Shown here: positions 8,352 to 20,916 of the stretch, in pieces
Position numbering within the stretch: the stretch's first letter is position 1
Layout of the letters: every line of letters starts with the position of its first letter
Made by a program: the position numbers and the translations under genes
Source of the DNA: Novosphingobium sp. PP1Y
GTDB lineage: Bacteria > Pseudomonadota > Alphaproteobacteria > Sphingomonadales > Sphingomonadaceae
Reading direction: 5' to 3'
DNA: 64,000 nt
Assembly: GCF_000253255.1 (NCBI RefSeq)
Contig: NC_015580.1
Span: forward strand, 88,501-152,500
Notes under the pieces: model-generated
Told to the model about the DNA's origin: nothing
The model's input: only the letters and a program-made list of their open reading frames with translations
The model's database searches: none

Positions 8352-9785
8352 TCAGCGCGGCAGTTCGCTCGCGCCCATGAGCATTTCGTCGACCGAGCGG
8401 GCGCACTGGCGGCCTTCGCGGATCGCCCAGACCACCAGCGACTGGCCACGGCGCATGTCGCCGCAGGAGAAGATCTTCTCGTCGTTTGTCTGGTACTTCT
8501 CGGTGTCGGCCTTGACGTTGCCGCGCGGGTCGAGCTCGACGGCGGCCTGGTCCAGCATGCCGGCCTTGCGGGGGCCGGTGAAGCCCATGGCCAGCAGGAT
8601 GAGGTCGGCCTGGAGCGTGAACTCGCTGCCCGCGACCTCGTGCATCTTGCCGTCCTTCCACTCGACGCGGACGCATTCGAGCGCCTTGACGTCGTTGTCG
8701 CCGATGACGCGCTTGGTCAGCACGGCCCAGTCGCGCTCGCAACCTTCCTCATGGCTCGAGGAGGTGCGCAGCTTGAGCGGCCAGTTCGGCCAGCTCATGG
8801 CCTTGTCCTCGTGGACCGGCGGCTTGGGCATGATCTCGAGCTGGGTGACCGAAAGGGCGCCCTGGCGGTTCGAGGTGCCGACGCAGTCGGAGCCGGTGTC
8901 GCCGCCGCCGATGACGATGACGTGCTTGCCGGTCGCGGTCAGCGAGCCGCGCGGCGCGGCGCGCAGTTCATCGTCGCCGGCATTGCGCTTGTTCTGCTGG
9001 GTCAGGAATTCCATCGCCAGGCGCACGCTCGGCAGTTCCGAACCCGGAATGTCGAGACGGCGCGCTTCCTCGGCGCCGCCCGCGAAAACGACGGCGTCGT
9101 AGTTTTCCTTGAGCGAGTTTACCGAGACCGAGACACCCACCTCGACGGAAGTCTTGAACTCAACGCCTTCGGCTTCCATCTGCGCCGCGCGGCGATTGAT
9201 GAGGTGCTTCTCCATCTTGAAGTCGGGGATGCCGTAACGCATCAGCCCGCCGACGCGGTCGTTCTTCTCGAACACGGTGACCGAGTGGCCGGCGCGGGCA
9301 AGCTGCTGCGCGCAGGCCATGCCCGCTGGACCCGAACCGACGACGGCGACCGACTTGCCGGTGCGCTTCGCCGGGATTTTCGGTGTGATCCAGCCTTCGG
9401 CCCAGCCCTTGTCGACGATCGCGCATTCGATCGACTTGATGGTGACCGGCTGGTCGACGATGTTCAGCGTGCATGCCGCCTCGCACGGAGCGGGGCAGAT
9501 GCGGCCGGTGAATTCCGGAAAGTTGTTGGTCGAGTGGAGGACTTCCAGCGCATTGCGGTAGTCGTCCTCGTAGACCAGGTGGTTCCAGTCCGGGATGATG
9601 TTGTTGACGGGGCAACCCGTATGGCAGTGCGGGATGCCGCAGTTCATGCAGCGCGACGCTTGTGCCTTGAGGGTTTCCGCCGGAAGCGGAATGACGAATT
9701 CCTTGTAGTTCTTCAGTCGCTCCGAAGCATCGCCGTAAGTGCGATCCTGACGGTCGAGCTCGAGGAAGCCGGTTTCCTTACCCAT
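8352..9785 (-). CDS. gltD: Glutamate synthase small subunit
   Basis: Beta subunit of NADPH-GOGAT. It takes electrons from NADPH via FAD and passes them through Fe-S clusters to the large subunit for glutamate synthesis. It is 477 residues. The N-terminal cysteine-rich region (CMNCGIPHCHTGCPVNN, near residue 43) holds the iron-sulfur ligands. GSGPAGMACAQQLARAG is the FAD dinucleotide fold, and VIGGGDTGSDCVGT is the NADPH fold. It lies 20 bases downstream of gltB in the same orientation, so the two form an operon, and a strong hairpin terminator follows. Confidence 0.96.
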   Translation of the reverse strand: MGKETGFLELDRQDRTYGDASERLKNYKEFVIPLPAETLKAQASRCMNCGIPHCHTGCPVNNIIPDWNHLVYEDDYRNALEVLHSTNNFPEFTGRICPAPCEAACTLNIVDQPVTIKSIECAIVDKGWAEGWITPKIPAKRTGKSVAVVGSGPAGMACAQQLARAGHSVTVFEKNDRVGGLMRYGIPDFKMEKHLINRRAAQMEAEGVEFKTSVEVGVSVSVNSLKENYDAVVFAGGAEEARRLDIPGSELPSVRLAMEFLTQQNKRNAGDDELRAAPRGSLTATGKHVIVIGGGDTGSDCVGTSNRQGALSVTQLEIMPKPPVHEDKAMSWPNWPLKLRTSSSHEEGCERDWAVLTKRVIGDNDVKALECVRVEWKDGKMHEVAGSEFTLQADLILLAMGFTGPRKAGMLDQAAVELDPRGNVKADTEKYQTNDEKIFSCGDMRRGQSLVVWAIREGRQCARSVDEMLMGASELPR

Positions 9786-9805
9786 TTTTGCAATATCCTC
9801 GTGAA

Positions 9806-14446
<4,641 letters not shown>

Positions 14447-14600
14447 CGATATTAATCCATCCTGTCATTTTGCCGGGGCCTGCACAGCCGCGCACGACCA
14501 GCGCACGCGAATCGCGCACTATCCAGCACGCGGCATAGTGACCCCACGATCCCCATGACGATTGAACGCCGGTTTTGCAACCGCGAAGGCACATTTCGGC

Positions 14601-14615
14601 GCAGTAATGGTGCCG
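14601..14615 (-). promoter_or_regulatory. Possible sigma-54 (-24/-12) promoter of gltBD
   Basis: On the minus strand the sequence CGGCACCATTACTGC has the GG-N10-GC spacing and most bases of the sigma-54 consensus (TGGCACG-N4-TTGC). It sits about 155 bases before the gltB start. NtrC/sigma-54 control of glutamate synthase is plausible for a nitrogen-assimilation operon. One 15-base match in GC-rich DNA may be chance, and I see no obvious activator site. Confidence 0.3.
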
Positions 14616-14639
14616 ACTATGCTGGAAAAAGGGGCATTT

Positions 14640-14690
14640 TATTATCGAAACCCCGCTCCGGCAGGACCGGAACGGGGCTCGGGGTTTCAG
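14640..14690 (-). terminator. Terminator hairpin of the acidic membrane protein gene
   Basis: GAAACCCCG (14647-14655) pairs perfectly with CGGGGTTTC (14680-14688), and a second inner stem (CTCCGG / CCGGA) strengthens it. On the minus strand the hairpin is followed by an AT-rich run (TTTCGATAATAAAAT). It lies about 80 bases past the stop codon at 14768, so it likely ends that transcript before the gltB promoter region. The rest of the 14447-14767 gap shows no gene. Confidence 0.65.
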
Positions 14691-14767
14691 TGATTCGCCG
14701 TTGCAGCGCGGGTCTGCAGGGCCCGATTCCCGTCAGATCGCGCTGGCGATAGAGTGTCTGCGCCCGG

Positions 14768-16960
14768 TCAGGCGGCGCCGCTCATGCGCTGCAGGGTGGC
14801 CAGGGCCTCGCGCAGGGCGCGTTCGGTCTGGTCCGTGTCCTGCCGTCCGGGGGCGTCGAACGGGCGACGGGCCTGGAACTCGCTGGGCATGGGCGGCTGC
14901 TCCTCTGCTTCGGGAGCCTGCGTGCCATCGAAGCGCCGTGCCGCCTGTGCCTGTGCGGGTTCGTCACCGGGGAAGACGACCATCGGCTGGATGCCGTCGT
15001 CGGTTTCCGGCTCGTCGATGCGCACGAAAGGCTGGCGCGGTGCTGCGCGAGAGATGTTGAGAAGCGACGAATAGCCCTCCTCGATCGCATCTTCCTCGTC
15101 CTCCGGCTCATCCTCGGCCCCGGCGTAATCAGCGTATTGTGCTTCCGCATGATCCTCGGCGAACTCGCCGTCGGCCTCATCGTCGTAGTGCATGACCGGC
15201 GCGGAAGGCGCGGCGGGCTTGGTCTTGAGCAGTTCGCCGATGTGGCGCGGCGGAATGTATCCGGGAAGGGCCTCGTCCTCGTCGAAGGAGTCCATCCCCA
15301 CGGGGCGGAGTGCTGCCGGGACCTGCTGCGCTGCAACAGGCTCTTCGTCCCAGGTCCGGGCGAGAGCTTCGAGTTCTTCTTCGAGTTCAGCGGCCGGTTC
15401 GGCGTCCTCGAGGGGTTGCGCCAGCTCGGCAAGGGATGTTTCGATCTCGGCTTCCGGGACTTCGAAGCCTGTGTGATCGACCTGCTCCCAGTCGACGAGA
15501 TCGGCAGCTTCCTCGCTCGCCTCTGCAGCGACGTCGAATTCAGCTTCGTCGAAATCGACGTCTTCGGATTCGCTCGCTTCGGATCCTGCCGTCTCGATCC
15601 CGGCCTCGACGACGCAGTCGTCTGCCAGTTCTAGCGGTGCGGCTTCGGGTTCTTCATGCTCGGCGGGCAGGGTCTCGCTGAACGTGACGGTCTCGACCGG
15701 AGCCGGCTGGATTTGCGGGCGCTCGAACTGGAGCGGCTTGAAGGCCAGTGGGGTTACGGTAGCCGCTTGCGTTGCGGCAGGTGCAAAAGTCTCTCGCGCT
15801 TCGACGAGGTCGGCCGCGTTTTGCGCTGCGATCTCCTCGCGGCGCTTGGCCATGGCAAGGGCCAGGCGTTCCAGCAGTTCGACGTGCGAAAGCGAATCGA
15901 GATCGGCGGAGGCGATTCGGTCCGCTGCGCTGTGTCCGCCCGGGGACGGCGCGCGGTCGGTCGGAGCCTCGGACACTTCGACCCGCTCGTCTTCTTCGTG
16001 CGCTTCGGGCTGCTTTTCGAGGGAATCGATGATCGCCTTGGTCAGCACTGCAAAAGGCGTCGAGCGGTCGTAGGGCGCCTGATAAAACGGAGCCTGGGCG
16101 CCGGGTGCCTGATCCGCGTCGATGCCCGGTTCGGCATCGAGATCGGCGATCGAGAGGATCGCGCGGTCTTCGCGGCGCACTTGCTGTTCGACCGGTGCAG
16201 CCGGCCTGCCGGAAAGATCGCGCGAATAGCTCTCGAACAGGTGGTTGCTGACGGAGGCCTTGGCCGCGAACGGCGCTTCTTCGTCCTCGATGACCTCGAA
16301 TTCGGCGGTCTCGATATCTGCTGCTTCGGCCTCAAGGGCGTCGGCCTCATGGGCTTCGACGTCGAACGCGTCGACCTCCTCGGAACCTACGAGTTCGGCG
16401 TCTTCGACCTCGGTTTCATCCGATTCGAATGCGGTCGGCGCGAAGGAAGCGGCCTGAGTTCCGGCTTCGACCTCGTCCTGGAATTCTTCCAGCTCGAGGT
16501 CGGCGGCTTCGGCGATATCCGCATGGGCCGTATCGCGCACTTCCCCGGCCTCGACCGGTGCGGGTGCAGCTTCAGCCTGCGCAGGCATCTCGTTGGCGAC
16601 GAATGCGGGGGTGGTAAGCTCTGCCGCCGGATTCATGCGGCGGCGCGAAGTGACTGCGCCTGCAGCGGGACGGGCGATACGGCGGGCGACCATGGCACCG
16701 ACGATGCCGCCAAGCCCGGTCATGGCCAGCGCGATCAGGATGCGCGCGGTTGCGCCGAGCGGCGGGGCCGCCATGGGGACCAGCGAATCGATGTGCGTGG
16801 CCGTGACCAGTTGTTCGACAATGGCCGGCTTGATGGCGATGCCGGCCAGACCGAAGAGGGCGCCGAACCAGAGGGCCACGATGGCCGGAAACAGCGGGTG
16901 GCGGCTGATCGGCTGCTTTCCTCCGGCTTTCCTGCGTGTGTCTTGGGCCACGTTTTCCAT
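14768..16960 (-). CDS. Large acidic two-TM protein of unknown function
   Basis: I do not recognise a family. The 730-residue product starts with a short basic cytoplasmic segment (MENVAQDTRRKAGGK). Two hydrophobic helices follow, at about residues 25-46 (IVALWFGALFGLAGIAI) and 72-92 (ILIALAMTGLGGIVGAMVA), then an RR-rich stretch. The remaining 600 or so residues are low-complexity, rich in Glu, Asp and Ala, and without predicted membrane segments. The last 20 residues (TERALREALATLQRMSGAA) look like a short amphipathic helix that could be a conserved binding tail. The predicted topology is a membrane-anchored, strongly acidic, probably disordered cytoplasmic domain. It is a single-gene unit with its own terminator and lies between gltBD and an exosortase A-associated glycosyltransferase. 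Its codon use is like its neighbours, so it is not obviously foreign. Confidence 0.8.
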   Translation of the reverse strand: MENVAQDTRRKAGGKQPISRHPLFPAIVALWFGALFGLAGIAIKPAIVEQLVTATHIDSLVPMAAPPLGATARILIALAMTGLGGIVGAMVARRIARPAAGAVTSRRRMNPAAELTTPAFVANEMPAQAEAAPAPVEAGEVRDTAHADIAEAADLELEEFQDEVEAGTQAASFAPTAFESDETEVEDAELVGSEEVDAFDVEAHEADALEAEAADIETAEFEVIEDEEAPFAAKASVSNHLFESYSRDLSGRPAAPVEQQVRREDRAILSIADLDAEPGIDADQAPGAQAPFYQAPYDRSTPFAVLTKAIIDSLEKQPEAHEEDERVEVSEAPTDRAPSPGGHSAADRIASADLDSLSHVELLERLALAMAKRREEIAAQNAADLVEARETFAPAATQAATVTPLAFKPLQFERPQIQPAPVETVTFSETLPAEHEEPEAAPLELADDCVVEAGIETAGSEASESEDVDFDEAEFDVAAEASEEAADLVDWEQVDHTGFEVPEAEIETSLAELAQPLEDAEPAAELEEELEALARTWDEEPVAAQQVPAALRPVGMDSFDEDEALPGYIPPRHIGELLKTKPAAPSAPVMHYDDEADGEFAEDHAEAQYADYAGAEDEPEDEEDAIEEGYSSLLNISRAAPRQPFVRIDEPETDDGIQPMVVFPGDEPAQAQAARRFDGTQAPEAEEQPPMPSEFQARRPFDAPGRQDTDQTERALREALATLQRMSGAA

Positions 16961-16987
16961 CCCGTTCTCAAATTGCGCGAGGCAGTG

Positions 16988-18229
16988 TCATGCAGCGACA
17001 GTGCCCCTGTTTTCAGGCTTCAGGAGTGCCAGCATTTGGTAAACGTCTTGATAACGAGCCGCGTTCACGGCCCAATCGTGCCGGGATTCGACATGGTCGC
17101 GGCCGGCCTTACGGTAGGCAGGCCAGTGCGCGCGATCCTCCAGCAATCCGGCAAGCGCGTTCGCGCATGCCAACGGATCGTCCGGCGTGAACAGGGTTCC
17201 CGTGCGGCCATGCGTGACCAGTTCGCGGTGCCCGCCGACATCGCTGGCGGCGACCAGCTTGCCCTGCGCCATCGCTTCGAGCGGCTTGAGCGGGGTGACG
17301 AGATCGGTCAGCCGACTGCGCTTGCGCGGGTAAGCCATGATGTCGGCAAGAGCGTAATAGCGTTCGACCTCGTGGTGCGGGACCCGGCCGACGAAGCGAA
17401 TTGCCTCTGCGGCGGGCGATGCTGCGGCCTGCGCGCGCAAGGCTGCCTCGCAGGGGCCGCCGCCGACCAGCAGCAGGCGCGCGTCGCTTCGCCGCTGGGC
17501 GAGATGGGCCATGGCCTCGATCAGCACGTCGATGCCCTCGTAGTAATAGAAGCTGCCGATGAACCCGATCACCGGGCAGGGCGCGCCGCCGACCTCGAAA
17601 CCCAGGCTGCGGGCCAGTTCGGGGTCGCGGCTTGCGGGCTCGCCGAAGAGGGTGAGATCGACGCCATTGGGCATGACGGTGATTCGCTCCGGCGCGGTGC
17701 CGCGCCCGACAAGATCGGCCTTGAGGCCTTCGCAGATCGTCACCACGGCATCGGCGCGCGAGACGACGTGGCTCTCTAGCTTGCGGGTCAGCCGGTACTT
17801 GAGCGAGCCTTCGCTGCCGGTGCCGTTGCCGACCGCGGCGTCTTCCCAGAACGCGCGAATTTCGTAGACCAGCGGAATGCCGTGGCGGCGGGCGACGCGC
17901 AGGGCTGCCTGGCCGCACAGCGCCGGGGAATGGGCATGGATGACGTCGGGCCGCCATTCGCGCACGACCTTTTCGATGCCTTTCGCGAAGAGCGCAATCT
18001 CGCGCCATTCGCGCAGGCCGGCAGGGCCGCTTGCCGCACCGGCCGTGCGATGGAAGAGCAGGCCGTCGGCTTCTTCGGCGATGGGCCCTTCGGCCGTGTG
18101 CCGCAGTCCGGTCACGCCGCGCACTTCGTAGCCCATCGCGGCCTGCGCCTTGAGGATCGCCCGGGTGCGGAAGGTGTAGCCGCTTTGCATGGGCAGCGAA
18201 TGGTCGAGGACGTGGAGGATGCGTGTCAT
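16988..18229 (-). CDS. Exosortase A-associated glycosyltransferase (group 1, GT4-like)
   Basis: GT-B fold glycosyltransferase of 413 residues from the ATG at 18229 (an in-frame TTG at 18238 would add three residues). The N-terminus LHVLDHSLPMQSGYTFRTRA is the hallmark of the glycosyltransferase family found in exosortase A/PEP-CTERM exopolysaccharide loci. The C-terminal donor-binding half has GFIGSFYYYEGIDVLIEA, LLLVGGGPCE and the EX7E-like region LKPLEAMAQGKLVAASD. The family acts in cytoplasmic assembly of an exopolysaccharide whose loci also encode exosortase and PEP-CTERM proteins. It faces away from the ligase-like gene at 18477, which belongs to the same system. Confidence 0.88.
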   Translation of the reverse strand: MTRILHVLDHSLPMQSGYTFRTRAILKAQAAMGYEVRGVTGLRHTAEGPIAEEADGLLFHRTAGAASGPAGLREWREIALFAKGIEKVVREWRPDVIHAHSPALCGQAALRVARRHGIPLVYEIRAFWEDAAVGNGTGSEGSLKYRLTRKLESHVVSRADAVVTICEGLKADLVGRGTAPERITVMPNGVDLTLFGEPASRDPELARSLGFEVGGAPCPVIGFIGSFYYYEGIDVLIEAMAHLAQRRSDARLLLVGGGPCEAALRAQAAASPAAEAIRFVGRVPHHEVERYYALADIMAYPRKRSRLTDLVTPLKPLEAMAQGKLVAASDVGGHRELVTHGRTGTLFTPDDPLACANALAGLLEDRAHWPAYRKAGRDHVESRHDWAVNAARYQDVYQMLALLKPENRGTVAA

Positions 18230-18295
18230 GACCTGCAAATCCCTAGCTTGTAAGGCTTAACGCGCCGTCAACCCGCGGCTGGTATCGCCCATGGC

Positions 18296-18484
18296 ATGGT
18301 CGATATCTTCGCCCTTGCCCTGTCTCACGGACTGCTCGCGCTTGCCGCGCTGCGCCTGCTGGCACGCGTCGATCTCGACGAAGAGGGGCGCGGGGATGCA
18401 GGGGGCGGGCGCAAGGCCCGGCCCGCGCAAAGGCGCAAGATGCGTGTGCCGACGCAGGGCGAAGGCGCACAGCCGGATGCTTGA
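18296..18484 (+). CDS. Possible small single-TM protein upstream of the ligase-like gene
   Basis: A 62-residue frame starting with ATG at 18296. It has one clear hydrophobic helix (residues 4-24, IFALALSHGLLALAALRLLA) followed by a charged tail (RVDLDEEGRGD). Its stop (18482-18484) overlaps the ATG of the ligase-like gene at 18477 by 8 bases, as expected for a translationally coupled small gene. It has no recognised family and no strong ribosome-binding site. It could be a chance frame, but the clean membrane-helix-plus-acidic-tail design and the overlap argue for a real gene. Confidence 0.5.
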   Translation: MVDIFALALSHGLLALAALRLLARVDLDEEGRGDAGGGRKARPAQRRKMRVPTQGEGAQPDA

Positions 18485-19844
18485 CCTTGGCCTGACGGCA
18501 TTCCTCGCCTGCTTCCTGGTCATGGGCTTCAAGCGTCCGTTCCTGTGGGTGCTTTGCTATCTCTACGTCGACATCGTTTCGCCGCAGGTCATTTCCTGGG
18601 GCATCCTCTCAAGCGTCCCGGTCTCGCTGATTACCTTCGCTGCGGCTTTCGGCGGATGGTTGCTGCTCGACGACAAGCGCGATTCGCGCTTCACCTTCCG
18701 CCAGGCGCTGCTGGCCATGCTGCTGGCATACTGTGCGATGACAACGCTGACTGCCGACTATCCGGCAGAAGCGCTGGAGAAATGGGCCTGGGTGTGGAAG
18801 GCGCTGGTCTTTGCGATCTTCCTGCCGCTTACCTTGCGCACCCGTTTGCGGATCGAGGCGGTCGCACTGGTCATGGTCCTGGCGGCCAGTGCCCTGATCA
18901 TCGACGGCGGCATCAAGACGGTGATGGGCGGCGGCGGTTACGGCACGCTGCGGATCTTCGTCGACAACAATTCGGGCCTGTTCGAAGGCTCGATCCTGTC
19001 CTGCGTGGCGATCTCGATCATCCCCGTGATCATCTGGCTGGCCCGCCACGGCACGATCTTCCCTTCGGACTGGCGGGTCTGGACCTTCACTTGCGCCCTT
19101 ATCTTCGCCTGCGCGCTGATCCCGGTCGGCACCCAGGCGCGCACCGGCCTGATGTGCCTTGGCGTGCTCTGCGCGCTCTCCTTGCGCACTGCGAAGCACC
19201 GGGTGCTGATCGCAGGCGGCATGGCCTTCGCGCTGTTCGCCGCCGTGCCGTTCCTGCCGCAATCCTTCCTCGCGCGCATGAGCACGATCGAGAACCACCA
19301 GTCCGACCAGTCTGCCAGCACTCGCCTCGGCGTGTGGAAGTGGACCTGGGGCTATGCCAGGGAGCACCCCTTGGGCGGCGGCTTCGAGGTCTACCTGTCG
19401 AGCGAGGTCGAATACGACACCGTCGTCCGCGAATCGGACGGCAGCAATGTCGTGGTCGAGCGGCAGAAGGTGGTCGAGAAGGGCCGCGCCTTCCATTCCA
19501 GCTATTTCGAGATGCTGGGCGAGCAGGGCTTCCCGGGTCTGTTCCTGTGGCTGCTGATCCAGGGCCTGGGCATTCTCCAGATGGAAATGATCCGGCGGCG
19601 CTGGAAAGGACGTACCGGGCCGGACGAGGCCTGGGTGGCGCCGCTCGCCAACGCTTTGCAGCTCGCGCATGTGGTCTACATGATTGGATCGCTGTTCGTG
19701 GGCATCGCCTTCCAGCCCTTCATCCTCATGCTGGTCGGGCTGCAATGCGGTTTCTGGAGTTACCTCAGGCGCATTGGCCATCCGGCGAAGGCCGGGCAGG
19801 GCGAATCGCGCCGCAAGGTCCCGCGCAGGATGCAACCGGCCTGA
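18477..19844 (+). CDS. Exosortase A-associated O-glycosylation ligase-like protein (Wzy/WaaL type)
   Basis: Polytopic membrane protein of 455 residues with about ten hydrophobic segments and a long periplasmic loop (about residues 285-355, STRLGVWKWTWGYAREHPLGGGF). This is the O-antigen ligase/polymerase layout. The N-terminus (MLDLGLTAFLACFLVMGFKRPF...LCYLYVDIVSPQ) matches the family annotated as probable O-glycosylation ligase, exosortase A system-associated. Its expected job is polymerising or transferring an undecaprenyl-linked glycan at the periplasmic face. The ATG at 18477 is preferred over the longer upstream frame because the family begins with the first membrane helix. It is divergent from the glycosyltransferase at 16988-18229. 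No exosortase gene is in the window. Confidence 0.85.
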   Translation: MLDLGLTAFLACFLVMGFKRPFLWVLCYLYVDIVSPQVISWGILSSVPVSLITFAAAFGGWLLLDDKRDSRFTFRQALLAMLLAYCAMTTLTADYPAEALEKWAWVWKALVFAIFLPLTLRTRLRIEAVALVMVLAASALIIDGGIKTVMGGGGYGTLRIFVDNNSGLFEGSILSCVAISIIPVIIWLARHGTIFPSDWRVWTFTCALIFACALIPVGTQARTGLMCLGVLCALSLRTAKHRVLIAGGMAFALFAAVPFLPQSFLARMSTIENHQSDQSASTRLGVWKWTWGYAREHPLGGGFEVYLSSEVEYDTVVRESDGSNVVVERQKVVEKGRAFHSSYFEMLGEQGFPGLFLWLLIQGLGILQMEMIRRRWKGRTGPDEAWVAPLANALQLAHVVYMIGSLFVGIAFQPFILMLVGLQCGFWSYLRRIGHPAKAGQGESRRKVPRRMQPA

Positions 19845-20046
19845 GCGATTCCTAACCCTTTTGAGGAATTCCAAAGGGGGTAATGGGGAGCGTTTGCGAC
19901 AAATCGCGTGATTTCAGAAGGAATCCCGATTTTGCATTAACGGCAAATTTACCTTTAACCTTCATTGCTCATATGGTTAATTCACGGCAATGTCCGTTTA
20001 TGCAGGGTTAGCGTAAGCGGACTATGGGGAAAAAGGGGGTTACCTC
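19845..20046 (+). promoter_or_regulatory. ctrA promoter region with CtrA-like box and GANTC sites
   Basis: This 202-bp AT-rich gap precedes ctrA. It contains TTAA-N7-TTTA at 19937-19951, one base off the CtrA box TTAA-N7-TTAA. Further TTAA half-sites start at 19955 and 19977. Two GANTC motifs, the target of the CcrM cell-cycle DNA methyltransferase, are at 19847-19851 and 19921-19925. In Caulobacter, ctrA is autoregulated and its promoter is methylation-sensitive, and this arrangement suggests similar wiring. The ribosome-binding site is the G-rich run at about 20032-20038. Confidence 0.55.
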
Positions 20047-20742
20047 ATGCGAGTGCTGTTGATCGAGGACGAACCGACCACGGCCCGGGCCATCGAGCTC
20101 ATGCTGTCGGCGGAAGGTTTCAATGTTTACTCGACGGATCTCGGCGAAGAAGGCCTCGATCTGGGCAAGCTCTACGATTACGACATCATTCTTCTGGACC
20201 TGAACCTGCCTGACATGCACGGCTACGACGTCCTCAAGAAGCTGCGCGTCGCCAAGGTGCAGACGCCGGTCCTGATCCTTTCCGGCATTTCCGAGATGGA
20301 CTCCAAGGTCCGCTCGTTCGGCTTCGGCGCGGACGACTATGTGACCAAGCCGTTCCACCGCGAAGAGCTGATCGCCCGCATCCACGCGGTCGTGCGCCGC
20401 TCTAAGGGCCATTCGCAGTCGGTCATCCGTACCGGCAAGCTGATCGTCAATCTCGACGCCAAGACGGTCGAGGTCGATGGCGCCCGCGTGCACCTGACCG
20501 GCAAGGAATACGCGATGCTCGAGCTGCTTTCGCTGCGCAAGGGCACGACGCTGACCAAGGAAATGTTCCTCAACCACCTTTATGGCGGCATGGACGAGCC
20601 CGAGCTGAAGATCATCGACGTCTTCATCTGCAAGCTGCGCAAGAAGCTCAGCCACGCCTGCGGCGGTGCCAATTACATCGAGACGGTTTGGGGCCGCGGC
20701 TACGTGCTGCGCGACCCGGACGAGCAGGCTGCAGCGGCCTGA
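20047..20742 (+). CDS. ctrA: Cell cycle transcriptional regulator CtrA
   Basis: OmpR/PhoB-type response regulator controlling cell cycle, motility and development in Alphaproteobacteria. It is 231 residues. The receiver domain has acidic residues in EDE (8-10), the phospho-acceptor Asp51 (IILLDLNLPD) and the conserved Lys near residue 102 (DDYVTKPFH). The winged-helix domain runs from about 125 to 225 with the very conserved LTGKEYAMLELLSLRKG and VFICKLRKKL segments that identify CtrA rather than a generic PhoB protein. A CtrA-like box and GANTC sites lie in its own promoter region. It is monocistronic, with a hairpin downstream. Confidence 0.97.
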   Translation: MRVLLIEDEPTTARAIELMLSAEGFNVYSTDLGEEGLDLGKLYDYDIILLDLNLPDMHGYDVLKKLRVAKVQTPVLILSGISEMDSKVRSFGFGADDYVTKPFHREELIARIHAVVRRSKGHSQSVIRTGKLIVNLDAKTVEVDGARVHLTGKEYAMLELLSLRKGTTLTKEMFLNHLYGGMDEPELKIIDVFICKLRKKLSHACGGANYIETVWGRGYVLRDPDEQAAAA

Positions 20743-20772
20743 TCCCAGCGTTTCGCTTCATGATGAATCGAG

Positions 20773-20803
20773 CGGCCTGCCCCCCGGGGTGGGCCGTTTG
20801 CGT
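20773..20803 (+). terminator. Probable ctrA terminator
   Basis: About 30 bases after the ctrA stop, CGGCC (20773-20777) pairs with GGCCG (20792-20796). An inner CCCC/GGGG stem is separated by a two-base mismatch, and a short TTT run follows. The T-run is short, so efficiency is uncertain. Confidence 0.5.
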
Positions 20804-20916
20804 ATGCGCCGGGTAAGGATGGCCCGGTCCGGGCGTGCGAATTGGACCTTTGGCATTGTAAGATTGTGGGCAATGAAGGGACCATCGCAACCCGCCGCAG
20901 TCGAGAGCCGATCGTC

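Noticed and set aside
15656..17779. 707-residue frame antisense to the acidic protein and the glycosyltransferase
   Set aside because: It crosses two real genes and the gap between them, and its composition (Gly/Arg/Leu-rich) is what acidic coding DNA gives when read backwards.
19856..19878. CCCTTTTG / CAAAGGG hairpin after the ligase-like gene
   Set aside because: The stem is short with a bulge and no T-run follows. It could be a weak terminator but is not supported enough to list.
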